From Actinomycetota bacterium (GTDB lineage Bacteria; Actinomycetota; Acidimicrobiia; IMCC26256; PALSA-610), in NCBI GenBank assembly GCA_030839105.1, contig JAUZEI010000446.1, positions 1-8,852 of the forward strand: DNA of 8,852 bases, read 5' to 3'. The position numbers and the translations under genes were made by a program. Every line of letters begins with the position of its first letter. Position 1 is the stretch's first letter. The notes beneath the pieces were generated by a model, which worked only from the letters and a program-made list of their open reading frames with translations, ran no database searches and had not been told where the DNA came from. This document shows, one piece after another, positions 1-6,435 of this stretch.

Positions 1-1344
1 GGCCGCCTGTGGTCCGGCCGGAGCAACCCCTACGGCCGCCTGGGCGCGCGCCGCGTCGTAGGAGAGTCGAATCAGGATCGCGAGCAGCACGAAGTTCGCG
101 ATCAGAGACGATCCGCCATAGGAGACGAAGGGCAGCGAGATACCGGTGAGCGGGATGAGGCGCGTGACGCCGCCGATGATGAGGAACGTCTGCATGCCGA
201 TGATGGTGGCGATGCCGGCCGCGAACAGCTTGGTGAACGGCCGGACGGTGTCGACCGCGATCCGAAAGGCGCTGCCGACGAACAACATGAACAGCGCGAT
301 GACGCCGATGGACCCGACGAGCCCGAGCTCTTCACCGATCGACGTGAACATGTAGTCGGTCGACGCCAGCGGTACCTGCCAGGGTTGGCCGAGTCCGAGA
401 CCGGTGCCCGCGATCCCGCCCGAACCGAGCGCGTACCAACCCTGGATCGGCTGCAGGCCGCTCGTGCGCGGATGCGCCCACGGATTGGTCCAGTTCTCGA
501 CGCGCACCCGCACGTGCCCGAACGACTTGTACGCGACGAACGCGCCGACCACGAGGAGGATGACGGTGCCGACGATGTACGCGGCGCGCCGCGTCGTGAT
601 GTAGAGCATCGCCGCGAACACGCCGAAGAAGAGCAGCGAGGTCCCGATGTCCTGCTCATAAGCCAGGACGAGGAGCGACATGCCCCACGCGAACAAGAGC
701 GGTCCGAGGTCGCGCGGCGAGGGTACGAACCACCGTCCGATGCGGATCCGCCCCTGCGTCAGCAGCTCGCGTTTCTCGGAGAGGTACGCCGCGAAGAACG
801 CGACGAGGAGCACTTTCGCCACCTCGTTCGGTTCGAAGTTCACCGGGCCGAGGCCTACCCACAGCCGCCCACCGCCTTTCGACTGCCCGATCACCGGCAC
901 GAGCGGCAACAACATGAACCCGATACCGAGCAGGAGCGCGATGTAGCGGTAGCGCTCGAAGATACGAACGTCCCGCACGACGATCAGCGTGACGACGAAG
1001 GCGACGATGCCGATCGCCACCCAGACGGCCTGGGAACGCGCCTGTTGCGGATAGTCGCGGCCGGCGCCGGCGAGGCGGGCGATCATCACGAAGCCGAGGC
1101 CGTTCAGCATCGCGGCGATGGGCAGCAACGTGCCATCGGCCGCGGGTGCGAACCGGCGGACCGCGAGATGAGCGACCGTGTAGAGCCCGAACACCCACGC
1201 CAGCAGGATCGCGACGTTCGGCGGGAGCTTCGGTCCGTTCGCGAGCGCGACCAGGATGTAGCCGCCCACCGTTACCGCGACGACGAGCAGACCCAACGAG
1301 AGCTCGGCGCGCCGTCGGCTGCGCGCGAAGGTGGCGACCGCCAT
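1..1344 (-). CDS. rodA: SEDS-family peptidoglycan glycosyltransferase, RodA type (3' end off the window)
   Basis: Multipass membrane enzyme that polymerises lipid II into glycan strands, working with a class B penicillin-binding protein. The frame is open for 448 codons and runs off at position 1 in an Ala/Pro-rich tail after the last membrane helix, so little is missing. Family motifs are clear: YEQDIGT near residues 230-236, with D232 at the catalytic aspartate position; FTSIGEELGLVG near 334-345; and LPFVSYGGSSLIAN near 405-418. Most of the rest is hydrophobic helices. The ATG at 1344 shares its A with the TGA of the phosphatase gene (TGATG) and follows GAAGGG six bases upstream, which points to translational coupling. 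SEDS proteins cannot be divided into RodA and FtsW by motif alone. I chose RodA because this slot beside pstP and FHA genes is RodA (Rv0017c) in mycobacteria, while FtsW normally sits in the dcw cluster. Confidence 0.93.
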   Translation of the reverse strand, partial: MAVATFARSRRRAELSLGLLVVAVTVGGYILVALANGPKLPPNVAILLAWVFGLYTVAHLAVRRFAPAADGTLLPIAAMLNGLGFVMIARLAGAGRDYPQQARSQAVWVAIGIVAFVVTLIVVRDVRIFERYRYIALLLGIGFMLLPLVPVIGQSKGGGRLWVGLGPVNFEPNEVAKVLLVAFFAAYLSEKRELLTQGRIRIGRWFVPSPRDLGPLLFAWGMSLLVLAYEQDIGTSLLFFGVFAAMLYITTRRAAYIVGTVILLVVGAFVAYKSFGHVRVRVENWTNPWAHPRTSGLQPIQGWYALGSGGIAGTGLGLGQPWQVPLASTDYMFTSIGEELGLVGSIGVIALFMLFVGSAFRIAVDTVRPFTKLFAAGIATIIGMQTFLIIGGVTRLIPLTGISLPFVSYGGSSLIANFVLLAILIRLSYDAARAQAAVGVAPAGPQAA

Positions 1345-2621
1345 CACGGTCCCTTCGACTTCGTGGTCGTCGGGGTCGTTACGCGCTTCTTCGTCGTCGG
1401 TGTCGTCGACCGCCTCCTCGTGGTCGGTGTCGTCTTGGGTTTCGTCGTCGTGGTCGTCGAAGTCGTGGTGGTGCTCGTCGCCGCGAACTGGAGCCGCTCC
1501 ACGTAGCTCTGCGCGGTCGCGTGCGAGCCGCGGGAGCTGTTCGTCTGCACGCGGTCGCGGTCGAGAGTGGGAAGCGCGCTCACCGCGATTCCGGTGCGTT
1601 CGTCGACGGTCGGGTTCCAGCCGAGAACGCCGCCGGGCACACCCTTGTAGATCACGACCTCGTTGCCGGAGGCGCCGACGAAGTACGAGCCGCGCGCGTA
1701 CCAACCGAGCGCGGCCGTCGCGGCGCCGAGGATCAGCAGCAACGGGAGCAGGACGAGGATCGCGCCCCGGACCGCGCGCCCACGGGAGGGTCGTCGTCCG
1801 GACGCCGTCCGTGCCGGTGGGTCCGGGGGATCGGGTGGTGCGATGACTGCGGAGGTCGCGACACCGGACGCCTGCACCGGGATGAGCGCCGTGCGATCTT
1901 CGGGTCCCGCGGCATCGACCTCGAGCACGTCGACCACGACCACGGTCGTGTTGTCCTCGCCCCCCGCGGAGTTGGCGGCCGCCACGAGCGCCTCCGCCAG
2001 GCGTTGCGGGTCGGGCTCGGTGCGGGCCAGGCGTTCGATGTCGCGCTCGCGCACCATCGTGGTGAGGCCGTCGGAACAGATCACGACCCGGTCGCCGACT
2101 GCGATGTCGATCGTGTAGAGGTCGACATCGACGCTCGTGTCGACTCCCAGCGCCCGCGTCACGATCGCCCGCTGGGGATGGGCCTCGGCCTGTTCCGGTG
2201 TGAGCCGGCCCTCGCGGACCAGCTCCTCGACCAGGCTGTGGTCGTCGGTCGCCCGGTGCAGCGCGCCGTCGTGCAGCAGGTACGCGCGCGAGTCGCCGAC
2301 GTGACCGATCAGGAGTTGTCGTCCGCCGACCGCGACGACAGCCGTGAGCGTGGTGCCCATGCCGGTGAGCTCGTCGTCACCCGCGGCCCGGGTCAGCACC
2401 GCGTCGTTGGCGCGCGTGATCGCTTCGTGCAGTGGCGTGCCGTTCGCGATCGCGGCCCGCAGTGCCTCGATCGCGGTGTGGCTCGCGACTTCGCCGCCGC
2501 GATGACCGCCCATCCCGTCCGCGACGGCGAACAGCGCGCGCTGGTCGTCGATCAGGAAGGCGTCCTCGTTGTTGCCGCGTACCAGGCCCTGGTCGGTGGC
2601 CGACGCCGCCGCCAGCTTCAC
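1344..2621 (-). CDS. pstP: Membrane-anchored PP2C-type Ser/Thr protein phosphatase
   Basis: Metal-dependent phosphatase that reverses phosphorylation by PknA/PknB-type kinases at the inner membrane face; 425 residues. The catalytic domain (about 1-235) has all the PPM motifs: RGNNED (15-20), ADGMGGH (34-40, D35 binds metal), GTT (89-91), HVGDSRAYL (107-114), CSDGLT (182-187, D184) and GGEDNT (220-225). An acidic/proline linker leads to one membrane helix (about 286-308). An outer segment of roughly 70 residues follows, then a Thr-rich basic tail (382-425) with a 9-residue repeat. The frame stays open upstream to 2906, but that part is antisense-like Arg-rich text overlapping fhaB. The GTG at 2621 puts the PP2C motif in its normal place, follows GAGG seven bases upstream and overlaps the fhaB stop by 4 nt (GTGA). 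M. tuberculosis PstP (Rv0018c) has 514 residues and the same architecture. Confidence 0.95.
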   Translation of the reverse strand: MKLAAASATDQGLVRGNNEDAFLIDDQRALFAVADGMGGHRGGEVASHTAIEALRAAIANGTPLHEAITRANDAVLTRAAGDDELTGMGTTLTAVVAVGGRQLLIGHVGDSRAYLLHDGALHRATDDHSLVEELVREGRLTPEQAEAHPQRAIVTRALGVDTSVDVDLYTIDIAVGDRVVICSDGLTTMVRERDIERLARTEPDPQRLAEALVAAANSAGGEDNTTVVVVDVLEVDAAGPEDRTALIPVQASGVATSAVIAPPDPPDPPARTASGRRPSRGRAVRGAILVLLPLLLILGAATAALGWYARGSYFVGASGNEVVIYKGVPGGVLGWNPTVDERTGIAVSALPTLDRDRVQTNSSRGSHATAQSYVERLQFAATSTTTTSTTTTTKPKTTPTTRRRSTTPTTKKRVTTPTTTKSKGP

Positions 2622-3088
2622 CGTTGCGCCTCGAGCACCGTCTCGCCGACCTGGACGCGGTCGCCCTTGCGCAGCTTCGTGGTCTCGGCGATGCGGTTGC
2701 CGTTGACGAGCGTGCCGTTGGTCGAGCCGGCGTCCTCGACCCACAACGTGCCGTCGCGATCGATCGCGCGCGCGTGCACCTGCGAGACGAACGTGTCGAA
2801 TCCGAGTGCGACCGCGCAGCCGCCACCTCGGCCGATGGTGGCGTCGCCGTCGATGCGGTACGAGCGCCCGCGCTCGGTCTCGGGCGTGACGACGACGAGG
2901 CGCCATTCCTTCCGCTTGGATCCACGGGCCGGCGGGGCCGGCGCGGCAACGGGCGCGCGCGCCGCCGGTTCCGCCATCGAGCCGCTGCCGCGCAGCTCAC
3001 GCGCCACGATGAGCACCACGCGCAATACGAAGACGTAGAGCAAGGCGAGCAGACAGAACTTCAGAACGGTGAGGATCGAATCGGACAT
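2618..3088 (-). CDS. fhaB: Membrane-anchored FHA-domain protein
   Basis: Phosphothreonine-binding adaptor of 156 residues, nearly the length of mycobacterial FhaB (Rv0019c, 155). A single N-terminal membrane helix (about 4-27) is followed by an Ala/Pro linker (35-56) and one FHA domain (about 63-156). FHA landmarks are TIGR (84-87), VSQVHA (101-106) and GSTNGTLVNG (121-130). R87, S102 and N124 are at the usual phosphopeptide-contact positions; the SRxH consensus reads SQVH here. The ATG at 3088 is 7 nt after the fhaA stop and is the only start that places a membrane helix at the N-terminus. Extending the frame upstream gives only arginine/serine-rich text antisense to fhaA. Its ribosome-binding site is weak (CGGG), so it may rely on coupling to fhaA. 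It probably docks phosphorylated kinase or wall-synthesis partners at the membrane (inference from the family). Confidence 0.92.
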   Translation of the reverse strand: MSDSILTVLKFCLLALLYVFVLRVVLIVARELRGSGSMAEPAARAPVAAPAPPARGSKRKEWRLVVVTPETERGRSYRIDGDATIGRGGGCAVALGFDTFVSQVHARAIDRDGTLWVEDAGSTNGTLVNGNRIAETTKLRKGDRVQVGETVLEAQR

Positions 3089-3095
3089 GTGCCCG

Positions 3096-3752
3096 TTACG
3101 ACTCCTGGTACCGAAGCGAGGTTGCACCGATGACGATGACGTCACCGTCTTCGAGGAGATGGTCCTTGACGACGACGCCGTTGACCTGCGTGCCGTTCGT
3201 AGACCCGAGGTCGACGACCCGGAAGCCGAAGTCGTCGCGGCGGATCTCGGCGTGGCGGCGTGAGACCTGTGGGTCGGAGAGCGGCACCGCGCACTCGGGC
3301 ATGCGACCGATGACCGCCGGTTCGTCACCGAGAGCGACGCGCCCGCCGTCCGGCAACAACAGGGTGCTCGTCGTGCCCCGCCCACCGCCGACGATCTCCG
3401 CGTCGATCCGCAGGTCGCCGCGCTTCGCGTTCTCGGCGAGCACGAGGGAGACCTCGATCATGCCCTCGAAGTGATAGCCCTCGTCGCGGCCGTGTTCGCG
3501 TGCCGCGTCGGCGAGCTCGCGGGCCAGCGCCTCGTGGAAGCCGGCGAAGCGTTCGAGATCCTCGGCCGAGAGCCACACGGTGAAACGGTTGGGCACGACC
3601 GTGCCCCGCACGCCGAGCGTGCGACCCGCGTCCATCTCACGGCCGACGCGTCGGCCGATCTCTACCGGCTGGAGGCCGCCGCCGCGAAAGGCCTTCGAGA
3701 AGGTGCCTTCGACCAGCCGCTCAAGCCGGCGCTCGAACCGCTGCAGTCCCAT
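3096..3752 (-). CDS. fhaA: DUF3662 plus FHA domain protein (FhaA-like)
   Basis: Cytoplasmic phosphothreonine reader and first gene of the operon; 218 residues from the ATG at 3752, or 219 from the adjacent in-frame ATG at 3755. Residues 1 to about 115 match the DUF3662 (FhaA N-terminal) pattern, opening with MGLQRFERRLERLVEGTFSKAF-like text. A short Gly/Thr linker (122-129) follows, then an FHA domain with VIGR (147-150), SRRHAEI (164-170) and LGSTNGTQVNG (182-192), so the binding residues R150, S164 and N187 are all present. M. tuberculosis FhaA (Rv0020c, 527 residues) has a long low-complexity linker between the domains, which is almost absent here. In mycobacteria FhaA acts with the pseudokinase-MviN system in wall synthesis; the same role here is inference. 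No Shine-Dalgarno sequence precedes either ATG, and TAGCAT just upstream suggests a leaderless transcript. Confidence 0.92.
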   Translation of the reverse strand: MGLQRFERRLERLVEGTFSKAFRGGGLQPVEIGRRVGREMDAGRTLGVRGTVVPNRFTVWLSAEDLERFAGFHEALARELADAAREHGRDEGYHFEGMIEVSLVLAENAKRGDLRIDAEIVGGGRGTTSTLLLPDGGRVALGDEPAVIGRMPECAVPLSDPQVSRRHAEIRRDDFGFRVVDLGSTNGTQVNGVVVKDHLLEDGDVIVIGATSLRYQES

Positions 3753-3759
3753 CATGGCG

Positions 3760-3765
3760 ATGCTA
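3760..3765 (-). promoter_or_regulatory. Candidate -10 element (TAGCAT) of the fhaA-rodA operon
   Basis: TAGCAT fits the actinobacterial TANNNT -10 pattern. It ends 4 nt before the ATG at 3755 and 7 nt before the ATG at 3752, the distance expected when transcription starts on the start codon. No ribosome-binding site lies upstream of either ATG. I see no convincing -35 box (about CGCTTC at the matching distance). This is a pattern call only. Confidence 0.4.
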
Positions 3766-3802
3766 GGGCGCGAGCACTCGGGGAAGCGGGCAGATCGGCT
3801 GG

Positions 3803-3808
3803 TACGAT
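3803..3808 (+). promoter_or_regulatory. Candidate -10 element (TACGAT) of the tRNA-Leu gene
   Basis: TACGAT matches TANNNT and lies 14 nt before the mature tRNA 5' end, which would give a short leader of about 7-8 nt for RNase P to remove. The -35 region is GC-rich with no recognisable TTGACA-like box. It sits back to back with the fhaA promoter candidate, so the two promoters would share the 70 bp between the genes. Confidence 0.35.
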
Positions 3809-3822
3809 CGCTCGCTCACTAC

Positions 3823-3906
<84 letters not shown>

Positions 3907-4213
3907 CCGATCGTGGATCTTCACGGACCACGGCCCGTGGTCGCACGTCCCTACTCCCAGGCGCGAGTCGCCCGCAGTTTCGCTGCGCGCGGCGGCCGGG
4001 AGAGCCGCCCCGACGGTTTCGTGCATCTCGTTCCCCCAGGTCGTCCACTCCGGTCGTTTACCCACTTGTCGACGCGAGTTGCTCACCCGGCTCGTTCACG
4101 CAGTAGTTCACGGCGCCCGACTCGGGCCGATAAGGGTGGGTTCACGCACCCGCCCACCGCGTGAAACGCCCGGGAAATGGCTGTGTTCGTAGGTTTCACG
4201 AAGGGGCTTGCCC
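3907..4213 (+). promoter_or_regulatory. Gene-free leader between tRNA-Leu and zwf with repeated TTCACG motifs
   Basis: No convincing gene lies in these 307 nt; frames crossing it are short and compositionally unlike proteins. It must hold the tRNA end and the zwf promoter. TTCACG occurs at 3920-3925, 4095-4100, 4107-4112, 4141-4146 and 4195-4200, and inverted at 4160-4165. Two copies, extended to GTTCACG, form a 12-bp direct repeat (4094-4112). Hairpins can be drawn at 3926-3942 (17-nt inverted repeat), 4115-4127 (GCCCG-ACT-CGGGC) and 4141-4165 (TTCACGC, 11-nt loop, GCGTGAA). TAGGTT at 4190-4195 has a -10 shape but lies very close to the ribosome-binding site. I cannot name a regulator or place the promoter with confidence. 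Confidence 0.5.
3926..3942 (+). terminator. Perfect 17-nt inverted repeat after the tRNA, possible terminator or operator
   Basis: GACCACGG-C-CCGTGGTC is a perfect dyad 20 nt after the tRNA 3' end. As RNA it would give a 7-bp GC-rich hairpin with a 3-nt loop. No T-tract follows, so it is not a standard intrinsic terminator. It could end tRNA transcription, assist 3' processing or be a protein-binding site. Confidence 0.3.
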
Positions 4214-5677
4214 ATGCGCTCTGAACCGACCGACATCAACTCGAACTTGATCTCGCCGCTGCGTCCGCACGTCATGGTGCTGTTCGGCGCCACCGGCGAC
4301 CTCGCGCGCCGCAAGCTGCTCCCCGGGTTGTTCCATCTCGCGCAGGCCGGGCTGTTGCCCAAGTGCCGCATCGTCGGAACATCGCTCGACGATCTCGACG
4401 ACGAGGGTTTCCGTGCCTACGCACGCGCCGCGCTCGACGACTTCGCGCACCACGGTGTGGCCGACGACGAGTGGGATGAGTTCGCGGCCGGGTTGTTCTA
4501 CGTGTGCCAGTCGGCGGGCAACGAAGCATTGGCCAAGATCGTGCTGGAGCTCGAGGAAGAGCTCGGCGGCGACGTCGCCCGGCTCCACTATCTGAGTGTG
4601 CCGCCCGCGGCCGCTCCCGAGGTTGTCCAGCGACTCGGTGAGGTCGGGTTGGCGGAGCGGGCGCGCATCATCATGGAGAAGCCGTTCGGCACCGATCTCG
4701 CGAGCTCGATCGAGTTGAACGAGGCGCTGCACCGGACCTTCGACGAGAGTCAGATCTTCCGCATCGACCACTTCCTGGGCAAGGAAGCCGCGCTCAATAT
4801 CCTGGCGTTCCGGTTCGCGAACGGGCTGTTCGAGCCCATCTGGAATCGCCAACACATCGCGCACGTGCAGATCGACGTTCCCGAGACATTGTCGATCGGC
4901 CACCGCATCCCGTTCTACGAAAAGACCGGTGCGTATCGCGACATGGTCGTCAATCACCTGTTCCAGGTGCTCGCGTTCATGGCGATGGAACCGCCGACCG
5001 CGCTCGAACCCCGATCGATCGGCGAGGAGAAGAACAAGGTCTTCCGTTCGCTGAGCCCGATCGAACCCTCGCAGGTCGTGCGCGGCCAGTACGGCGGCTA
5101 TCTCGACGAGCCGGGAGTACGTCCGCACTCCGAGACCGAGACCTTCATCGCGCTGCGGTGCGAGATCGACAACTGGCGCTGGGCGGGCGTGCCGTTCTAC
5201 CTGCGCACCGGCAAGCGCATGGCGGAGGGCGCGCGCGTGATCTCCATCGCGTTCCGCGAGCCGCCCAAGAGCATGTTCCCGCTCGGTTCGGGAGTCGGCG
5301 CGCACGGTCCCGATCACCTCACGTTCGACCTCGCCGACGCGTCGCGCCTCTCCTTGTCGTTCTACGGAAAGCGACCCGGTCCCGGCATGCGGCTCGACAA
5401 GCAGAGCCTGCAGTTCTCGCTGCACGAGACGGGCCGCACGACCGACCTGCTCGAGGCGTACGAACGACTGATCTACGACGCGATGAGCGGTGACCACACG
5501 CTGTTCACCAGTGCGGAAGGCGTGGAGCGCCTGTGGGAGGCGTCAAAGCCGCTGCTCGAGAACCCGCCACCCGTGCGCCCCTATAGCGCCGGCTCGTGGG
5601 GACCGAATGCGATTCATCAGCTCGTCGCGCCGGATGCGTGGCGGCTTCCGTTCGAACGCGCCTGGCGCAGCCGGTAG
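4214..5677 (+). CDS. zwf: Glucose-6-phosphate 1-dehydrogenase
   Basis: Catalyses oxidation of glucose 6-phosphate to 6-phosphogluconolactone, the entry step of the oxidative pentose phosphate pathway (cytosolic, makes NADPH or NADH); 487 residues, normal for the family. The coordinate nucleotide-binding motif is GATGDLA (25-31), followed by MEKPFG (154-159). The substrate motif RIDHFLGKE spans 183-191, with Phe for the more common Tyr. VVNHLFQ (245-251) carries H248, which I align with the catalytic histidine of the Leuconostoc enzyme. FYLRTGKRM spans 328-336. The start is the ATG at 4214 because AAGGGG (4201-4206) lies 7 nt before it; a TTG two codons earlier (4208) is too close to that site. 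Many actinobacteria group zwf with tal, opcA and pgl, but here it stands alone with a long leader and a probable terminator. NAD versus NADP preference cannot be judged from what I see. Confidence 0.97.
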   Translation: MRSEPTDINSNLISPLRPHVMVLFGATGDLARRKLLPGLFHLAQAGLLPKCRIVGTSLDDLDDEGFRAYARAALDDFAHHGVADDEWDEFAAGLFYVCQSAGNEALAKIVLELEEELGGDVARLHYLSVPPAAAPEVVQRLGEVGLAERARIIMEKPFGTDLASSIELNEALHRTFDESQIFRIDHFLGKEAALNILAFRFANGLFEPIWNRQHIAHVQIDVPETLSIGHRIPFYEKTGAYRDMVVNHLFQVLAFMAMEPPTALEPRSIGEEKNKVFRSLSPIEPSQVVRGQYGGYLDEPGVRPHSETETFIALRCEIDNWRWAGVPFYLRTGKRMAEGARVISIAFREPPKSMFPLGSGVGAHGPDHLTFDLADASRLSLSFYGKRPGPGMRLDKQSLQFSLHETGRTTDLLEAYERLIYDAMSGDHTLFTSAEGVERLWEASKPLLENPPPVRPYSAGSWGPNAIHQLVAPDAWRLPFERAWRSR

Positions 5678-5734
5678 GCGCGTTGCCGCCGGCCGGCACC
5701 TGACAGGGCGTCCGGCGTCGGGTGCCGATCTTTC

Positions 5735-5754
5735 CCGAGATCGCTCGGTCTTTT
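5735..5754 (+). terminator. Probable intrinsic terminator of zwf
   Basis: CCGAG (5735-5739), loop ATCG, CTCGG (5744-5748) and then TCTTTT (5749-5754) form a short GC-rich hairpin with a U-run, 58 nt after the zwf stop. The stem is only 5 bp, so efficiency is uncertain. It isolates zwf from the protease remnant, which then has no obvious promoter. Confidence 0.5.
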
Positions 5755-5773
5755 CCCGCTTGCCAAGGCCAGG

Positions 5774-6397
5774 TATGCCCAAGAGTCGGGAGGTAACACC
5801 GCGACCAACGGCTGCACGTCGGGTTCGCTTCCGGTCGGTACGCAGGTCCAGGTGACCGGCGCGTCGAAGCCCGGCGTCATGGTCTACAACTCGTGGCTGA
5901 CGATGCAGGCGTTGCACGAGGCCGATCCCAACGCGTGTCAGTACAACGACCTCGCTCTCGTCCGCCTCGATCCGGCCGACGTCGCGCAGGTCAACCCCTC
6001 CATCCCGCACTGGGGAGGTCCGACCGGCGTGAACACCGCGGGCACGCAGCTCGGGAACTTCGTCTACTCCTTGGGCAACTCGGAGTTGCGGGGCAGCGTC
6101 ACCCAGCTCAACCCGAAGAAGGGCGTCAGCCTGGGCGACGCGGGCGCGGGATGGTCGCACACCGCGTACACGGTCACGTCGGGGATACCGGGTGACTCGG
6201 GCAGCGCGTTTCTCGGCTCCACCGGCAAAGCCCTCGGCATCCTGAGCACCGTCGCGATCGCGCCGCTCGCGGGTTCGAACGGTGTAGGCGACGTGAGCCG
6301 GGAGCTCGCGTACCTCCACGCCCACTCGTCGTTCACGGGCGTGCAGCTCGTTGCCGGCACGCTGCCGTTCAACGGCAACCAGCTTCCGGCCGGCTGA
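5774..6397 (+). pseudogene. 5'-truncated trypsin-like serine protease (C-terminal part only)
   Basis: The first possible start, GTG 5852, gives 181 residues. They contain YNDLALVRLD, with D33 as candidate triad aspartate, and GIPGDSGSAF (111-120) with the nucleophile S116, then a hydrophobic GILSTVAIAPL strand. This is the second half of a secreted chymotrypsin-fold protease. The histidine of the triad (usually TAAHC) and a signal peptide are absent. The same frame is open upstream to the zwf stop at 5677, and codons from about 5786 still read as protease-like (NGCTSGSLPVGTQVQV before GTG 5852), including a Cys at 5813-5815 that could pair with C29. Starting at 5852 would cut off this segment. 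There is no ribosome-binding site at 5852, and I found no AAHC in the other two forward frames. I read it as a remnant after a 5' deletion. The left boundary is approximate. An automated annotation would call it a CDS at 5852-6397. Confidence 0.7.
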
Positions 6398-6402
6398 CGC
6401 CT

Positions 6403-6417
6403 GCTGCGCTTCGCAGC
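6403..6417. terminator. Hairpin between convergent genes, possible bidirectional terminator
   Basis: GCTGCG-CTT-CGCAGC is a perfect 6-bp hairpin 5 nt after the protease stop and 18 nt after the CoA-transferase stop on the other strand. It reads as a hairpin from either side. Neither side has a T-tract, so only its position and symmetry support a terminator role. Confidence 0.3.
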
Positions 6418-6435
6418 GACGATGGGCCGGGCCGG

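Noticed and set aside
1356..1478. The GT-rich plus-strand text (repeated gtcgtc/gtggtc) as a DNA repeat or microsatellite
   Set aside because: It is the coding sequence for the Thr-rich tail of PstP, and the repetition is explained at the protein level.
2622..2906. Upstream extension of pstP to 2906
   Set aside because: The extra residues are Arg/His-rich and overlap fhaB; the PP2C domain begins properly at GTG 2621.
1146..3038. A 630-residue open frame on the plus strand across pstP and fhaB, and a 373-residue one at 385-1506
   Set aside because: Both lie antisense to genes with complete family motifs. Their translations are Arg/Asp/His-rich text without domains, as expected from GC-rich third positions.
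4208..4216. TTG 4208 as the zwf start
   Set aside because: It lies one base after AAGGGG, too close for ribosome binding. ATG 4214 is at the normal distance of 7 nt.
4196..5497. A 433-residue minus-strand frame antisense to zwf
   Set aside because: It mirrors the zwf codons and has no recognisable domain, while zwf on the other strand is complete with all motifs and a good ribosome-binding site.
5678..5850. A frameshifted protease N-terminus with the missing His motif in another frame
   Set aside because: I read the other two forward frames near 5760-5850 and saw no AAHC-like motif or signal peptide, so deletion fits better than frameshift.
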